Assembly (NCBI GenBank): GCA_963575745.1
Contig: CAUYUJ010009749.1
Coordinates: forward strand, 1-32,439
Direction of reading: 5' to 3'
Origin: Prorocentrum cordatum
Taxonomy: Eukaryota > Sar > Dinophyceae > Prorocentrales > Prorocentraceae
DNA length: 32,439 nt
Shown: piece after piece, positions 8,138-17,389 of the stretch
How the letters are laid out: the number at the start of each line of letters is the position of its first letter
Numbering within the stretch: position 1 is the stretch's first letter
Position numbers and translations under genes: made by a program
The notes under the pieces: model-generated
Told to the model about the DNA's origin: nothing
The model's database searches: none
Seen by the model: only the letters and a program-made list of their open reading frames with translations

Positions 8138-8154
8138 AATGCCCTCACCTTATC
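8138..8154 (+). repeat. Right target-site duplication of retroposed LINE
   Basis: An exact second copy of AATGCCCTCACCTTATC directly follows the ATAGATAGATAA tail. Flanking bases differ from the left copy on both sides (cc versus ta upstream, c versus t downstream), so the repeat is exactly 17 bases. Confidence 0.88.
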
Positions 8155-8336
8155 TTTCCAGAATCGCTCTAGGGCTTTGGCCAAAGGTTCTGAGCGAGAC
8201 GGAGACGGCCGCCCGACGCAGCAGCTCGCCTTGGAGGTCGGCATTCGTCCGCTGGTGCACTGCATGTCTGTCGTCAGCCTTGCCGATTGCCACTGCACAT
8301 CTAATGTTGTCACATTCCGAGTTCCAGTTCCAGCTT

Positions 8337-8712
8337 CCCCTCCTCCTTCCCCTCCTCTTCCTCCTCCTCCTCCCTCCTCCCTCCTCCTTCCCCCTCCTCC
8401 TTTTCCCTCCTCTCCTCCTCTCCTCCTCCTCCTCCTCCCTCCTCCTCCCTCCCCCTGTTCCTCCGCTGCTGTTCGTATTCACGGTGTTCGGCATGGTATT
8501 ATTCGATTCCTCATTGCTCATTGATTTGGGGTCTCTGGTTGCTGATGTCAAGAATCCTCCTCCTCCTCCTCCTCACCCTCCTCCTCATCCTCATCCTCCT
8601 CCTCCTCCTCGTCTTCGTCCTCCTCTCCTCCCTCCTCCCTCCTCCTCTCCTCCTCCTCCTCCCCTCCTCCTCCTCCTCCTCCTCCTCCTCCTCCTCCTCC
8701 TCCTCCTCCTCT
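8337..8712. repeat. Two (CCT)n tracts separated by unique sequence
   Basis: Imperfect CCT runs occupy about 8337-8462 and 8557-8712. The 95 bases between them show no gene. The preceding 8155-8336 also holds nothing recognisable beyond the presumed continuation of the split dispersed repeat. Confidence 0.93.
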
Positions 8713-9320
8713 CTCTCCTTGATCAAGGAGATGGGCGAGCTGCTCTTCACCAGCCAGCCCACGGGCCACGCGATCTCCTCCACCCCCTCCTCGAGGTTCG
8801 AGGAGCAGGCTTCTTGAGCATCCCGCTCCGCCGCCTGCTCCTCGGCAGCCCCCCCTCCGCCCGCGGCCCCTCGGGAGCCCCGCTCCGCCGCCTTGGCCAC
8901 AGCCTCTGCGAGCTGTGTGCTCCTCGGGGCGCCCCCCCACCGCTGCCACGGCGGCGCTCCCCTCCCCAGACGTGCGACGTCTTGACTTTTCCAGGACGGC
9001 GTCCCTGGAAGTCCAGACCCTCTCCCCGGGGCCGGCTCCTCAGCCTGCGCCGTTTCTCGGCGGTCCCGGGTGCCGGCGAGGGCCCCCCATGGGGCCGCAA
9101 GTCGCGAAAGAAGCCGCCCGGCCTGATTTTTCTGTCACGGCGCGAGCATGTCTGGGTCGGGAGCCTCGCTGTGCCACTCGCTGTGCCGTTGTGCCACTTT
9201 TTCAGCCCTCGCGCAACTAATGTGTAGGAGCAGCCGGGCGGGGAGCGCCAGCCCGGACCGGGCGCCGCTCCCGACCCTGCCACGTGCTGCTTTTCGAAGG
9301 TTTCATTAATCTACACAAGC
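8713..9320. other. No recognisable gene; small hairpin
   Basis: An open minus-strand frame (Glu/Ala-rich, running into the CCT tract as poly-Glu) and several plus-strand frames exist, none with a domain I can name. A hairpin with arms GACTTTTCCAGG and CCTGGAAGTC lies at 8984-9013. A short imperfect tandem of CTGTGCCACT occurs near 9168-9202. Confidence 0.3.
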
Positions 9321-9428
9321 CTTGATAAGGGTTGCGCAAACGCGCAACCGCGCGCAACCGCGCATACCCTGCCAAAAACGCGCAAACGCGCAACCCTCAA
9401 TAAGGGTTGCGCGTGTGCGCTTGTTTTT
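9321..9428. repeat. Cluster of GGGTTGCGC / GCGCAACCC inverted motifs
   Basis: About 100 bases contain repeated copies of GCGCAACC, the longer unit CGCGCAAACGCGCAACC twice, and AATAAGGGTTGCGC in the opposite sense, so the block can fold into alternative hairpins. The left edge (TTGATAAGGGTTGCGC) resembles the right edge (CAATAAGGGTTGCGC). Confidence 0.75.
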
Positions 9429-9462
9429 GTTGCACTGACCGCCTTGCTGTTCTCGAAGAAGC

Positions 9463-9654
9463 AGAAGAACTGCACAAACATAAACTTGGGGCGCTCCGCG
9501 CGGATTCCTTGGATACGCGCTGGGCCTCCCCGGCGGCGCCTCCAGCGCCGCCCCAGGCGCCCTCCGCGCGCCAGGGAGGAGGGGATCCAGCGCCGACCGA
9601 GAACTCCTCGCGGACCTCCGAATTTGTGATGCTTCTGTAGTTCTTCGTTCCCCT
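9463..9654. repeat. Palindromic short interspersed element, copy 2
   Basis: The left arm carries AGAAGAAC, ACAAACATAAAC and CTCCGCGCGGATTCC. The right arm carries the reverse-complement counterparts ending GTTCTTCGTTCCCC. The centre is a GC-rich palindrome (GGCGGCGCC...GGCGCC). It is the same family as 134-305, with more decayed arms. Confidence 0.7.
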
Positions 9655-10206
9655 CTATTCGGCACCGTCTCACCGATCCCGACCACCACCGGCCCAGTTT
9701 TATGTCCCCACTCCCGGGAGGGGGGGGGAGATGTCGGCCAGCGGGGCCGAGGCCGTGCCACCCGGGGTACAGTCGGGCCGCTGAAGAAGGAACCCTTTTC
9801 GTTTGGGAGGGGCTCCGTGTTCCTTAGTTGTTTTACAGCGCTCCTTGGGTTTTCCGCAGGTTTTCCATGGAAAATCTGACTTTACGGGAAAAAGGGGTCT
9901 CGTTTCTTATGTCCCGTTCCTCAGGTCAAGGCCCCGACTGTATGGGAGTCGGTGGAGCGGTGCCCAGGCGTCTTGCCGGGCCTGCCTGCGGGCCTCGCCG
10001 TCCTTCGGGACCCGACTACTCTCGCGCCGAACAAAGTCCCCTATGTGCCGGACAAATCGAACATCGAGGGCGCCTGCGGCGAGCCGCCGCCGCCCCCCTG
10101 CCCTTTTCGAGCCGCCCGCGCGGCCACGCGCTGCGCCGAGCTCTTGCCAAGCTGTTGGGGCTGGTTGCGCGTGTGTTCCCCCAGCCGCCGTGGGACGCTC
10201 GCGGGA
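9655..10206. other. No recognisable gene
   Basis: The clearest frame reads about 9907-10206 on the plus strand and includes LRDPTTLAPNKVPYVPDKSN, which looks protein-like but matches no family I recognise. It could be a fragment of a host exon or a repeat. No start, splice or stop context supports a gene. Confidence 0.25.
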
Positions 10207-10440
10207 CCAGTTGTGGAAGAGAGAGAGAGAGAGAGGACAATGAGAAGGAGGACGAGAGGAGGAGGAGGAGGAGGAGGAGGAGGAGGAGGAGGAGGAGGAG
10301 GAGGAGGAGGATAATGAGAAGGAGGACGAAGAGGAGGAGGACGAAGAGGAGGGAACCATTGTGGAAGAGAGAGAGAGAGATAGAAGAAAAAAGGATAATG
10401 AGAAGGAGGACGAAGAGGAGGAGGAGGAGGAGGAAAAGGA
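10207..10440. repeat. Duplicated compound GA/GGA repeat
   Basis: A unit of TTGTGGAAGAGAGAGAGAGA followed by GGA triplets and GATAATGAGAAGGAGGACGA occurs twice (10213 onward and 10355 onward). The (GGA)n core at about 10254-10312 lies in the first copy. The whole block is purine on the plus strand. Confidence 0.85.
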
Positions 10441-10444
10441 TGCC

Positions 10445-11320
10445 CCTTGGAGCCATCCTTGCGGCCTCTTGCAGGCTTCTGGGGACCTCTCAGGGGCCTC
10501 TCGGCTTTCGGTGGCTTCTTTGGAGGCTCTCGGGGCCGTTTTGGGGCCTTCTTTGAACGCTTTAGAGCCGTGTTGGGGCCCTCTCGGAGCCGTCTTGGGG
10601 ACCTCCTGGGCCGTCTTAGGGCCCTCTTGGCCAGTTTCGGGGCCCCCTTGGGGGCTTATGGGGCCAGCTTGTGTCTATCTTGGAGGCCTCTGAGGCCGTC
10701 TATGGCTGTCGGAAGGCGAGAACTGGAAAATGACTGCACAAACGCCAGCGTGAAATCATTGATTCCTTCTCGCTTCGCGGGGTGCACGTCCAGAACGTGT
10801 AGGCTGTGTGCGTTTGGGCTCTCCTGGAAGCCTCTTGGAGGCCTCTTGGGGGACACCTTGGGGCTGCTCTGGGTTTGTTGGGGGCCTGTTCGGGCGTCTT
10901 GCAGGTGGCTGGGGCCGTCTTGGGGTCCTGGGGTCCTCTTGGGCCGTCTGCCGTCCTCGGGTGCACTCTTGGGGGGCTCCCTGGGCCGTCCTGGTGCCCT
11001 CTCGGGGCCTCCAGGGGCCGACCTCGGGGTCTCTTTGGCCGTCCTGGGGCCCGCGGCCGTCCTGGGGCCCTTCTTGGGGCCGTCTTGGGGCCCTCGGGGG
11101 CCGTCCTGGTGCCCTCTTGGGGGGGTCCTGGGCCGTCTTGGGGCCGCCACCTTTGGGAGTGTCTTCGGGTGTCGGAAGCCCGAGAAGGCGACAGCGGTAA
11201 AGTCCGTCAGCGCCAAGAGAGGATCAATGTTGTTGCCTCTGGAGGCCCTCGTGGGGGTCCTCTTGGAGCCCTCTGGGCCGTCTTGCTCCGAAGGTTCTCT
11301 TGCGGGCCTCTTGCTCCGAA
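10445..11320 (+). repeat. Degenerate TTGGGGCC-type array with two conserved spacers
   Basis: Hundreds of bases are built of loose variants of GCCGTCTTGGGGCCCTC, giving open frames rich in Gly, Leu, Trp, Pro and Ser. Two non-array spacers occur, at about 10695-10800 and 11160-11240. They share GTCGGAAG, GAGAA, GTAAA/GAAAA and an ATCAATG/ATCATTGAT block. The opposite-strand version appears at 30250-30790 with its own spacer at about 30425-30500. This looks like a repeat class with a repeated internal landmark and not a gene. Confidence 0.7.
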
Positions 11321-11439
11321 GGTTTTTTTTGTTTGTGCCGTCGTTTGTTCCCCTATCCTCTCCCCTCCCAACCCCTTCGGCTTGCGCGCGCCTCCTCCCC
11401 CCCGTCGTCCCCCGCCCACCAAACCACCATCGCCCAACC

Positions 11440-11660
11440 CGAAGGCCCCCACTTGCCCTCCATGCCCACGTCCCTTCTTGTCTCAATGCGTCCCCTTCCT
11501 CCCCCCCATTTGCCCTCCACGCCCACGCCCCTTCTTGTCTCAATGCGTCCCCTTCCCCCCCCCCCCATCTGCCCTCCATGCCCACGCCCCCTCTTATCTC
11601 AATACGTCCCCTTCCCCCCCCCCTGGGCCGCGCACGTGCCGCCGGCCACGATTTGCGCTA
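11440..11660 (+). repeat. Minisatellite, about 62-bp unit, three copies
   Basis: Each unit contains TGCCCTCCATGCCCACG, CTTCTTGTCTCAATGCGTCC and a C-run. The last unit runs into GGCCGCGCACGTGCCGCCGG. The same ending and a related CTTCTCATTTCAGTACGTCCC core recur at 13305-13700 and 24085-24245, so the minisatellite is an expansion inside a member of that family. Confidence 0.8.
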
Positions 11661-11741
11661 ACCCCCCCCCTCTTGAACGCCCCCTCCTCTCGGACGCCCC
11701 CGACCTCGCGGCGGGGCGGCGAACAGGAAGCGCAGGCCAAC

Positions 11742-11842
11742 CCTCCTCCTCCTCCTCCTCCTCCTCCTCCTCCTCCTCCTCCTCCTCCTCCTCCTCCTCC
11801 CTCCCTCCTCCTCCTCCCTCCCTCCTCCTCCTCCCCCCCCTG
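11742..11842. repeat. (CCT)n microsatellite
   Basis: About 60 bases of perfect CCT followed by interrupted CCT/CCC triplets. Confidence 0.95.
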
Positions 11843-13122
11843 CCCAGGAGCACCTCGGAGCCTCGCGGGGGCGGCGGGGGGGCCCCCCCTTGCGGCCCCA
11901 AGGATCCGGGGCAGCAGCGAGCACGGGCGTGCGCATCTTTCTGGGCGGGGGCCAATTCGAAGGTCCTGCCGGGTCATCCGTCGAACGATACCCCAGGGCT
12001 GGTCTCGACTCCTCCGATTCGATGCGATTCGACTTCGGTGGCTTCTGATTCCGATTTCGCCTCGACTCGGGCTTCCGGCCTGGGTTCCGGCCTCTCTTGC
12101 GAGGCCTGCTCGCCTGCCTGCGCTCGCCTGCCGGCGTCCGCCGGTCCGACTCCTCCGGGCTCGGCCGCCGATGTCCGCCGAGCCGATTCCTTTCGATCGC
12201 CGATCCGACTTCTCGCTGCGCTTCTGGGCTCGCCTGCGATGCACGCAGGGCGTCGTCGCAGTGGCCTTTCCTTGGGAGACGAAGAAGGGGAGCGCGCCGA
12301 GATCCACTCCAAACGCAATTGCGCTTTTTTTTTCTCTCCGTTTGTTGCTTGCTTACCTCAGTGTGCAGGCGCGCATGGCCGTGCGGTGGTCTGGCCAGTA
12401 CATGTCAGAGTGCATCTATAACTTCACAGAGTACGCGCCGCGCACTTCTCCCGGGGAGCGCCCGGGGAACGGACGTCCGAGCTGGGGCGGGGGCAGCCGG
12501 GAGCTCGTGGGCAGGTGCGCGCGCCGGGTGCACGGGGGGGGGAGGGCAGGAGGGGCAGCCGCGAGCACCTGCCGAGGGCCTCGAGGCGGGGGGGTCCATG
12601 CCGAGCAGGGCTGGGCCCACCGGCTGCGCTGCTGGGCTTCGGCCCCTGTCTCGTTTTCCGCGCTGGCAGGGGGGTGCGGGAGAACAGGCAACGAGGAGAG
12701 CGAGAAGCAGAACGAGAGCAGCACGAGGAAAACAACGTTTGGGTCCAGCCCCGATGCAAAGGGGGTCGGCCAGAGCGCCAGATCGTGGCGGATCCTGCAG
12801 AGCCAGGGCGGCATTGGTCCAGGTTCGCGCGCAGGATCCTGCAAGGCCTGGCTGAGCCGGGCTTGGATCAACCCGGGTCAGTAGATCCCCGAGCATGGGA
12901 AGGTGCGCCGAGTTCGGGTTCGGGGATTAGAAAAATGAGCGTTGAGTGCAGCAGCGCAATCTATCACATAATTGTGGACCATACCGACGCCACCTGGGGC
13001 AATTAGCACAGTCGAGCCACCGACGCAGCCCTCGGGGTCCGACCGACCGCGAGAAGTGCAGAGAGAAACAGAGCCGAACGAGTTGATTCAGCGTTCAGAT
13101 GTCGGCCAAGAGGGGGGGGGAT
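11843..13122. other. 1.3 kb without recognisable gene
   Basis: The sequence is GC-rich, with clustered CTCGACTC / GATTCGA words at 11990-12220. The frame around 12375-12440 reads MAVRWSGQYMSECIYNFTEY, which is protein-like but unidentified. Two BamHI-like GGATCCTGCA blocks near 12790 and 12834 form a short direct repeat. I see no splice pattern, start or domain that supports a gene. Confidence 0.3.
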
Positions 13123-13300
13123 GACTACGGTGGGGGCGTTGGTTAAGGAATGTGTCCAGGATGCTGCAGACCCTGGAGCATCCCTTACCTGATGAGGGCG
13201 GCGGTGATATCCATGGCCAGCCCTCGATTGGAGTTTCCCCGGCTTCCAGACCCTGGGTTCCTTATCTAAGGGTTCCGTATCCAATGCCCACACCGTATGG
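13123..13300 (+). repeat. Dispersed repeat, copy 2 (intact)
   Basis: It matches 3730-3909: ACGGTGGGGGCGTTGGT, AAGGAATGTG, GGCGGCGGTGATATCCATGG, then TATCCAATGCCCACACCGTAT. It shows what an uninterrupted copy looks like and supports the view that copy 1 was split by the LINE. Confidence 0.75.
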
Positions 13301-13304
13301 GGGG

Positions 13305-13700
13305 GGATATCGTTGCGGGTGCCATGATGTCCTTCCTCCTCCTCCTCCTCCTCCTCCTTCTCCTCCTCCTCCTCCTCCTCCTCCTCCTCCTCCTCCTCCT
13401 CCCCCTCCCCCTCCTCCTCCCCCTCCTCCTCCCCTCATGGTGCCTCTTCTCATTTCAGTACGTCCCCACGCCCACGCCATGCCCACCCGGCGGCGCGCGG
13501 CGGAGTGCCGCCTCGCCGCGGGCGCCGAGCGCATCCCCCCTTCTTCCTCCTCCTCCTCCTCCTCCTCCTCCTCCTCCTCCTCCTCCTCCTCCTCCTCCCC
13601 TCATGGTGCCTCTTCTCATTTCAGTACGTCCCCGGCCCCTCCCCCATTGGCCGCACACGTGCCGCAGGGCACACGGCTTGCGCCCCCCCTTCTTGGGAAC
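13305..13700 (+). repeat. Dispersed CTTCTCATTTCAGTACGTCC family with CCT expansions
   Basis: GGGGATATCGTTGCGGGTGC leads into a CCT tract (13331-13436) and the block CCCCTCATGGTGCC / TCTTCTCATTTCAGTACGTC. After 85 bases a second CCT tract (13546-13594) is followed by an exact repeat of that block. It ends with GGCCGCACACGTGCCGC. Related copies lie at 11440-11700 and 24085-24245. The block reads like a polypyrimidine tract plus AG acceptor, but I cannot tell whether it is ever spliced. Confidence 0.7.
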
Positions 13701-13775
13701 GCCACCAGGCTGCGGGGGCTCCGCTGCGGTCCCAAAGAGGGCCCCACTGGTTCGAAGAAGAAGACTGGGCAAACA

Positions 13776-13961
13776 GACACGTCGTTCATGTCTAATAATT
13801 AGACTCTAATTCTTCGACGGTTCTTTGATTTTTTGGGGGGGCCAAGATCCTCTCATTCCTAATTCTTCCATCCTGGGCCTCTTCCTGGCCACTAGGCGGC
13901 CAGCAACAATTAGAAACGAGCACAATTAGAAATGAGCACAATTAGAAAGGAACGACGTGTC
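13776..13961. mobile_element. Short TIR element (GACACGTCGTTC ends)
   Basis: GACACGTCGTTC...TCTAAT on the left is mirrored by ATTAGAAAGGAACGACGTGTC on the right (186 bp overall). Next to the right arm is a triplicated 16-bp unit, AGAAANGAGCACAATT. No coding capacity. No target duplication was found. It directly abuts palindromic element copy 3. Confidence 0.65.
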
Positions 13962-13963
13962 AG

Positions 13964-14081
13964 CTTTCGACGGTCCGCGCGGATGTCTTGTATCTGCGCT
14001 GGCCCTCCCCCCCCTGGCGGCGGGGAGGCGGGCCCAGCGCGTGTCCGACAAGTCCGCGCGGAACTTCAAAGTTATGAGTAT
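13964..14081. repeat. Palindromic short interspersed element, copy 3
   Basis: Left arm CTTTCGACGG, TCCGCGCGGATGTCTTG and GCGCTGGCCC is mirrored by GGGCCCAGCGC, AAGTCCGCGCGGAACTT and CAAAG on the right. It carries the TCCGCGCGGA mark of the family in both arms. Confidence 0.65.
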
Positions 14082-14111
14082 GCAGTAGTTTCTCTTCCTC
14101 TGGGCATCCTG

Positions 14112-14236
14112 AATGGGGTCGGAGTAGATTGGGTCGGAGGATGCAACTCGATGTGGAGCGCGATTCTCGTCTCGCCCACGGGGCCGATGCACCGCCGGCG
14201 TCGCCGGTGCGGCGCGATCCTCCGACTCCGCCCATC
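14112..14236. repeat. GGGGTCGGAG inverted-repeat element, copy 1
   Basis: AATGGGGTCGGAGTAG and GGGTCGGAGGATG on the left are mirrored by GATCCTCCGACTCCGCCCATC (with one extra base) on the right. The interior includes CTCGATGTGGAGC and GATGCACCGCCG, both shared with 24329-24499. Confidence 0.6.
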
Positions 14237-14298
14237 AAGGGCTCGAGGGCCTCAAGTAGGCCTGAAGCATGGTGCCTGATGGTCGGGGGCTACACGGA

Positions 14299-14443
14299 CT
14301 CAGATTAGACCTCGCCATCCTTGTGGGGCTGCGAAGTGTTAAACCGTCGCCACTTTCGAGGGCTGCTGGAGGGGGGCCACATAGTCGAGTCGTACGGTGA
14401 TTCAGATTCGACCTCGCCATTTCTGGACGGCTGCGACGTGTGG
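14299..14443 (+). repeat. Direct repeat, two about 43-bp copies 102 bp apart
   Basis: CTCAGATTAGACCTCGCCAT...GGCTGCGAAGTGT at 14299 matches TTCAGATTCGACCTCGCCAT...GGCTGCGACGTGT at 14401. No gene lies between them, and 14444-14720 is unremarkable. Confidence 0.7.
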
Positions 14444-14720
14444 ATCTGCTGTGTGTAAAATGTTGGACAGTACGACTGTGTATTACACATGGGGATGGAG
14501 AAACACCGCCGCCCCAGGGCCCTGTAGGGGCCACCTGGTGAGCACATTACAGAGCAGCACCTGGAGAGACAGTCTGGCTCCCCCTCGCACACCGGACGCA
14601 CTGCTTGTTGTCCCTGGCCCGCTCCTCATCCCCGTCCTCCTGCTTTCGCCTTCATCCTTCTGCCACTCCTCTCGCACACTCCGTCTCTCCCCCTCCCTAC
14701 CTTTCATGGCTGCCCCTCCT

Positions 14721-14890
14721 TATCCTCCTCCTCCTCCTCCTCCTCCTCCTTCTCCTGATCCTCCTTTTCCTTCTCCTCTTCCTCCTCCTTCTCCTCCTCT
14801 TCCCCCTCCCTTTCCTGATCCTCCTCCTCCTTCCTTTATATTCCTCCTCCTCCTCCTCCTCCTCCTCCTCCTCCTCCTCCTCCTCCTCCT
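14721..14890. repeat. (CCT)n tract with CTT interruptions
   Basis: Pyrimidine-only apart from TGAT and TATA interruptions. It lies directly 5' of LINE relic 2. Confidence 0.93.
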
Positions 14891-14934
14891 CCCCTTCCCC
14901 TGATGGCATTAGATGCATCAGCAGAAAGTTTACC

Positions 14935-15909
14935 AGGCATGCGGCCACCTCTACTGATGGGTTTCACATGAGGCATTGCGCTCTCATGTCTGATGACGCT
15001 CTCACGGTGCTCTCCTCACTGTACGCTGCCATGGAGAGGAGCAGTTTGGTACCAGTGCAGGCCAGCCTCACGCTCCTCTCGCTTTTGGCTGAACCATCAG
15101 GAGGCTATCGGCCCACTGGGCTTTTCTGTTCTGTGTATAGGCGCTGGGGGAAAGCGAGGAGGAGATATGCGATACAGTGGGAGGAGGAGCATACTCGACC
15201 TTACCTTGCAGCCGCCAAGTTCTCGTCTAGCACTGTCGTGCTTTGGCGTCAAGCTGCGTGCGCAGAAAATGAAGTTGCCAGAGGCCGAGCTGCTGCTTGT
15301 GTGCTCTGGGATCTCTACCAGCGTTTCGAAACGGTCAGCCGAACTAGGCTCTTGGCACGTTGTCATACCCATCGGTTTCATCCCGCTCCTTCTGCCCTTG
15401 TGGTTGCCAGACTTGTCGTTCTTGGAGGCCCCGTCGCTGGGCCTGCGCTTGCGGATCCTGGCATTCTTGCAGGCCGTTCGCTCGCTACACCCATGGCTAG
15501 GATATGTCTTACCGGCCTGCTTCATAAGGTTCGTGCACCCCTCTCTGTCACGCTCGATGTGTAACTCGACGATTACTGAGTCTGCGCTTCGGGCTCCGAG
15601 TCACGAGTGGTTTACGGCCTCACCGAGGGTGCCAGAATGTTGGAGGCTGCTCTTGGACATGACCTTGAAGCTAACATCTCCGAGGACAAAGCTTGCTGGT
15701 TTGCATCCTCCAGGAGAGTGGCCGCCAAGCTGATGAAGTCTATTGGTTCGTTGGCTGGACGCCAGCTCGCCACTTCTGCAGCCCACCTCGGTATCGGCTT
15801 CACTGCGGGGAGGCCTAGGAAGGCCAAGCATCGTTCTCTGGTTGTAAGGCTCGCGTCCGCCACCTTAAGATCAGAACCAGGACGCTGCATAAGTTGCGAC
15901 ACACTCTAG
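14935..15909 (+). pseudogene. Reverse transcriptase domain with stop in YxDD
   Basis: Reading frame 1 shows TDGFHMRHCALMSDDAL, then EPSGGYRPTGLF (finger motif), YRRWGKARRRYA, VVLWRQAA, AAACVLWDLYQRFETVS (first palm Asp in WDL) and a damaged GCSFATT-like region. At the polymerase motif the frame reads V-stop-L-D-D-Y: TAA at 15562-15564 stands where the Tyr of YxDD is expected, with the two Asp codons at 15568-15573. A TGA follows at 15577. The same frame then continues EGARMLEAALGHDLEANIS and AAHLGIGFTAG until a TAG at 15907. A short frameshift occurs between about 15400 and 15520. The family match is convincing; catalytic activity is impossible. Confidence 0.8.
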
Positions 15910-16600
15910 GCAAACACTGCAGGAAGTTATTTGTGGCTGGGCCTCCCCCAGGTTACTGCTACGGAGCGGAGGGCCACGGGATTTCATATCACGAATGGGG
16001 ATTGGCCCGTAAAGCTTTTGGGAGTTGCTTTCGACCCAAATCTGGGTCTCGTTCTCACACGTCTGCCCTCATTCTGGAGAGTGGCCCGTGGCTACGTCAC
16101 GCCCAGGAACTGTGGGCCTTGCGACTCAGAAGCTATCCCTTTACCCTTTCCTGGGCCGAATTGCGTGAGTCTTGGGCTGTTGCTGCGTCCTGGTTGGAAA
16201 ATGCCCTCGTTCGACCTGGTCGTGGACCAGCACATGGACGAGCTGCCGCTCACGTTGATTTCGCTGGCGCTGCTGAAGCGGCACCTGCGGCTAGCTATTC
16301 AGTATGTCCATGAGTGCCGATCGGCGGCGCGGCTTCTTCCACACCTCACACGACTTGCTCGTGTATGTCACGGCCAAGTGCGGGTTGCGTTGCATAAGAG
16401 GAAGTACACACCATGCATGCAGGGGTGCGTGCGTGCTGTATGTTGCAATGCCATTTGGACACGGCAGCGAGCGAGACAAGCGGGTTACGGCTTGCCCGAC
16501 ACACGTTGTCCATTATGCCAGGAGGCTGGCGAAGCTGTGTTGCGCCGATTGTGGTTCTGCCCAGCCGTCGAGGCCGAGCGGGCGAAAGCTCTTGGCAAGC
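15894..16600 (+). pseudogene. RT thumb and zinc-finger-like region
   Basis: After the RT stop, similarity moves to frame 3 (RHTLGKHCRKLFVAG, then WLRHAQELWALR) and by about 16150 returns to frame 1 (GPNCVSLGLLLRPGWKMPS). Frame 1 continues through NAIWTRQRARQAGYGLPDTR into CPLCQEAGEAVLRRLWFCPA at about 16509-16568. That C-x2-C...C motif with W and CP is the zf-RVT-like motif that precedes RNase H in many plant and protist LINEs. Two frame changes within 300 bases show decay by small indels. Confidence 0.7.
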
Positions 16601-16748
16601 ATTCGAAGATAAGACCGCCGTCGGACCACGCGCCTACATCAGACCCGTCTGAGTTCCTGTTGTTCGCGAGAGGTCTGTACGAGCACCCCGCTGATTACCA
16701 CCCTAGGCCCGTTACTACTGTTAATGGTGTTCCCAGTGGAGGGCAGAT

Positions 16749-17275
16749 TTGTTAGGACGCAAGATCCCCATTCAGATGACACGACCCTGTTTGGATGGGC
16801 ACATGTCCGTGGACGGTTCGTGTACTAGAGAGGTTTCCCCGGAGTTCTCCATGGCAGGCTGGGCCGTTATTCTCGTGGACCCCTCTGGCACCCATCTGGC
16901 CACCATTTCTGGGCCCCATCATGGGTTATTTCCCCCAGACCCGCAGGCGGCTGAGTTTGCGGCCTACACGATTGCGGCCCAGTGTAGAGCCTCTGGTTCC
17001 CCTATATCTTCTGATAGTTTAAACGTGGTGCGCCAAGTTTTGGAGCTCTTGTCTTCCAGGACCTCCTATCGTCGCCCGCATGCTGGAGTCATGCTCCAGA
17101 CGCTGGGTCAGGCTCCCGAGGATGTGTTTAAGCGCAAAGGGCACCAGAAAGACCGACCTGATCTCTCTGCAGAAGAAATCTTTCTGAATAGCGGTAGTGA
17201 TCTAGCAGATCTGGCAGCCCGCCGGGCAGTTTCCTGGCACCCTCAGCCCTCCATTCCTGAGGTGAGGCGTAGGCT
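16749..17275 (+). pseudogene. RNase H domain of LINE relic 2, catalytic residues kept
   Basis: The frame reads HMSVDGSC (Asp codon 16812), a beta-strand stretch AGWAVILVDPSG, DPQAAEFAAY (Glu codon 16953), ISSDSLNVVRQ (Asp codon 17013), FKRKGHQKDRPD (late His) and NSGSDLADLAARRAV (Asp codon 17199). This is the D-E-D-D set and order of type I RNase H. The domain itself is uninterrupted, but it is out of frame with the preceding zinc finger, whose frame ends at a TAG at 16753. In a working LINE it would degrade the RNA strand during cDNA synthesis. The domain is unlikely to be expressed alone. Confidence 0.8.
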
Positions 17276-17389
17276 GCGGGCTGAACTCATCTCGCGGCTA
17301 GTGTGCCAGCTTTCTGCGTACATCATGGTATTTTCCGCGTCTTGCTCTGGCATACACTTCCCGAACCAAGCCCACTCCGATCCCCAAGC

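Noticed and set aside
10447-12884. Overlapping long frames of 404 and 692 codons
   Set aside because: They run through arrays, a minisatellite and CCT tracts in sequence, and have compositions dictated by the repeats.
13123-13300. Coding exon reading GGGDIHGQP
   Set aside because: The same words occur in copy 1 at 3730 with frame-changing differences, so it is a repeat and not a conserved exon.
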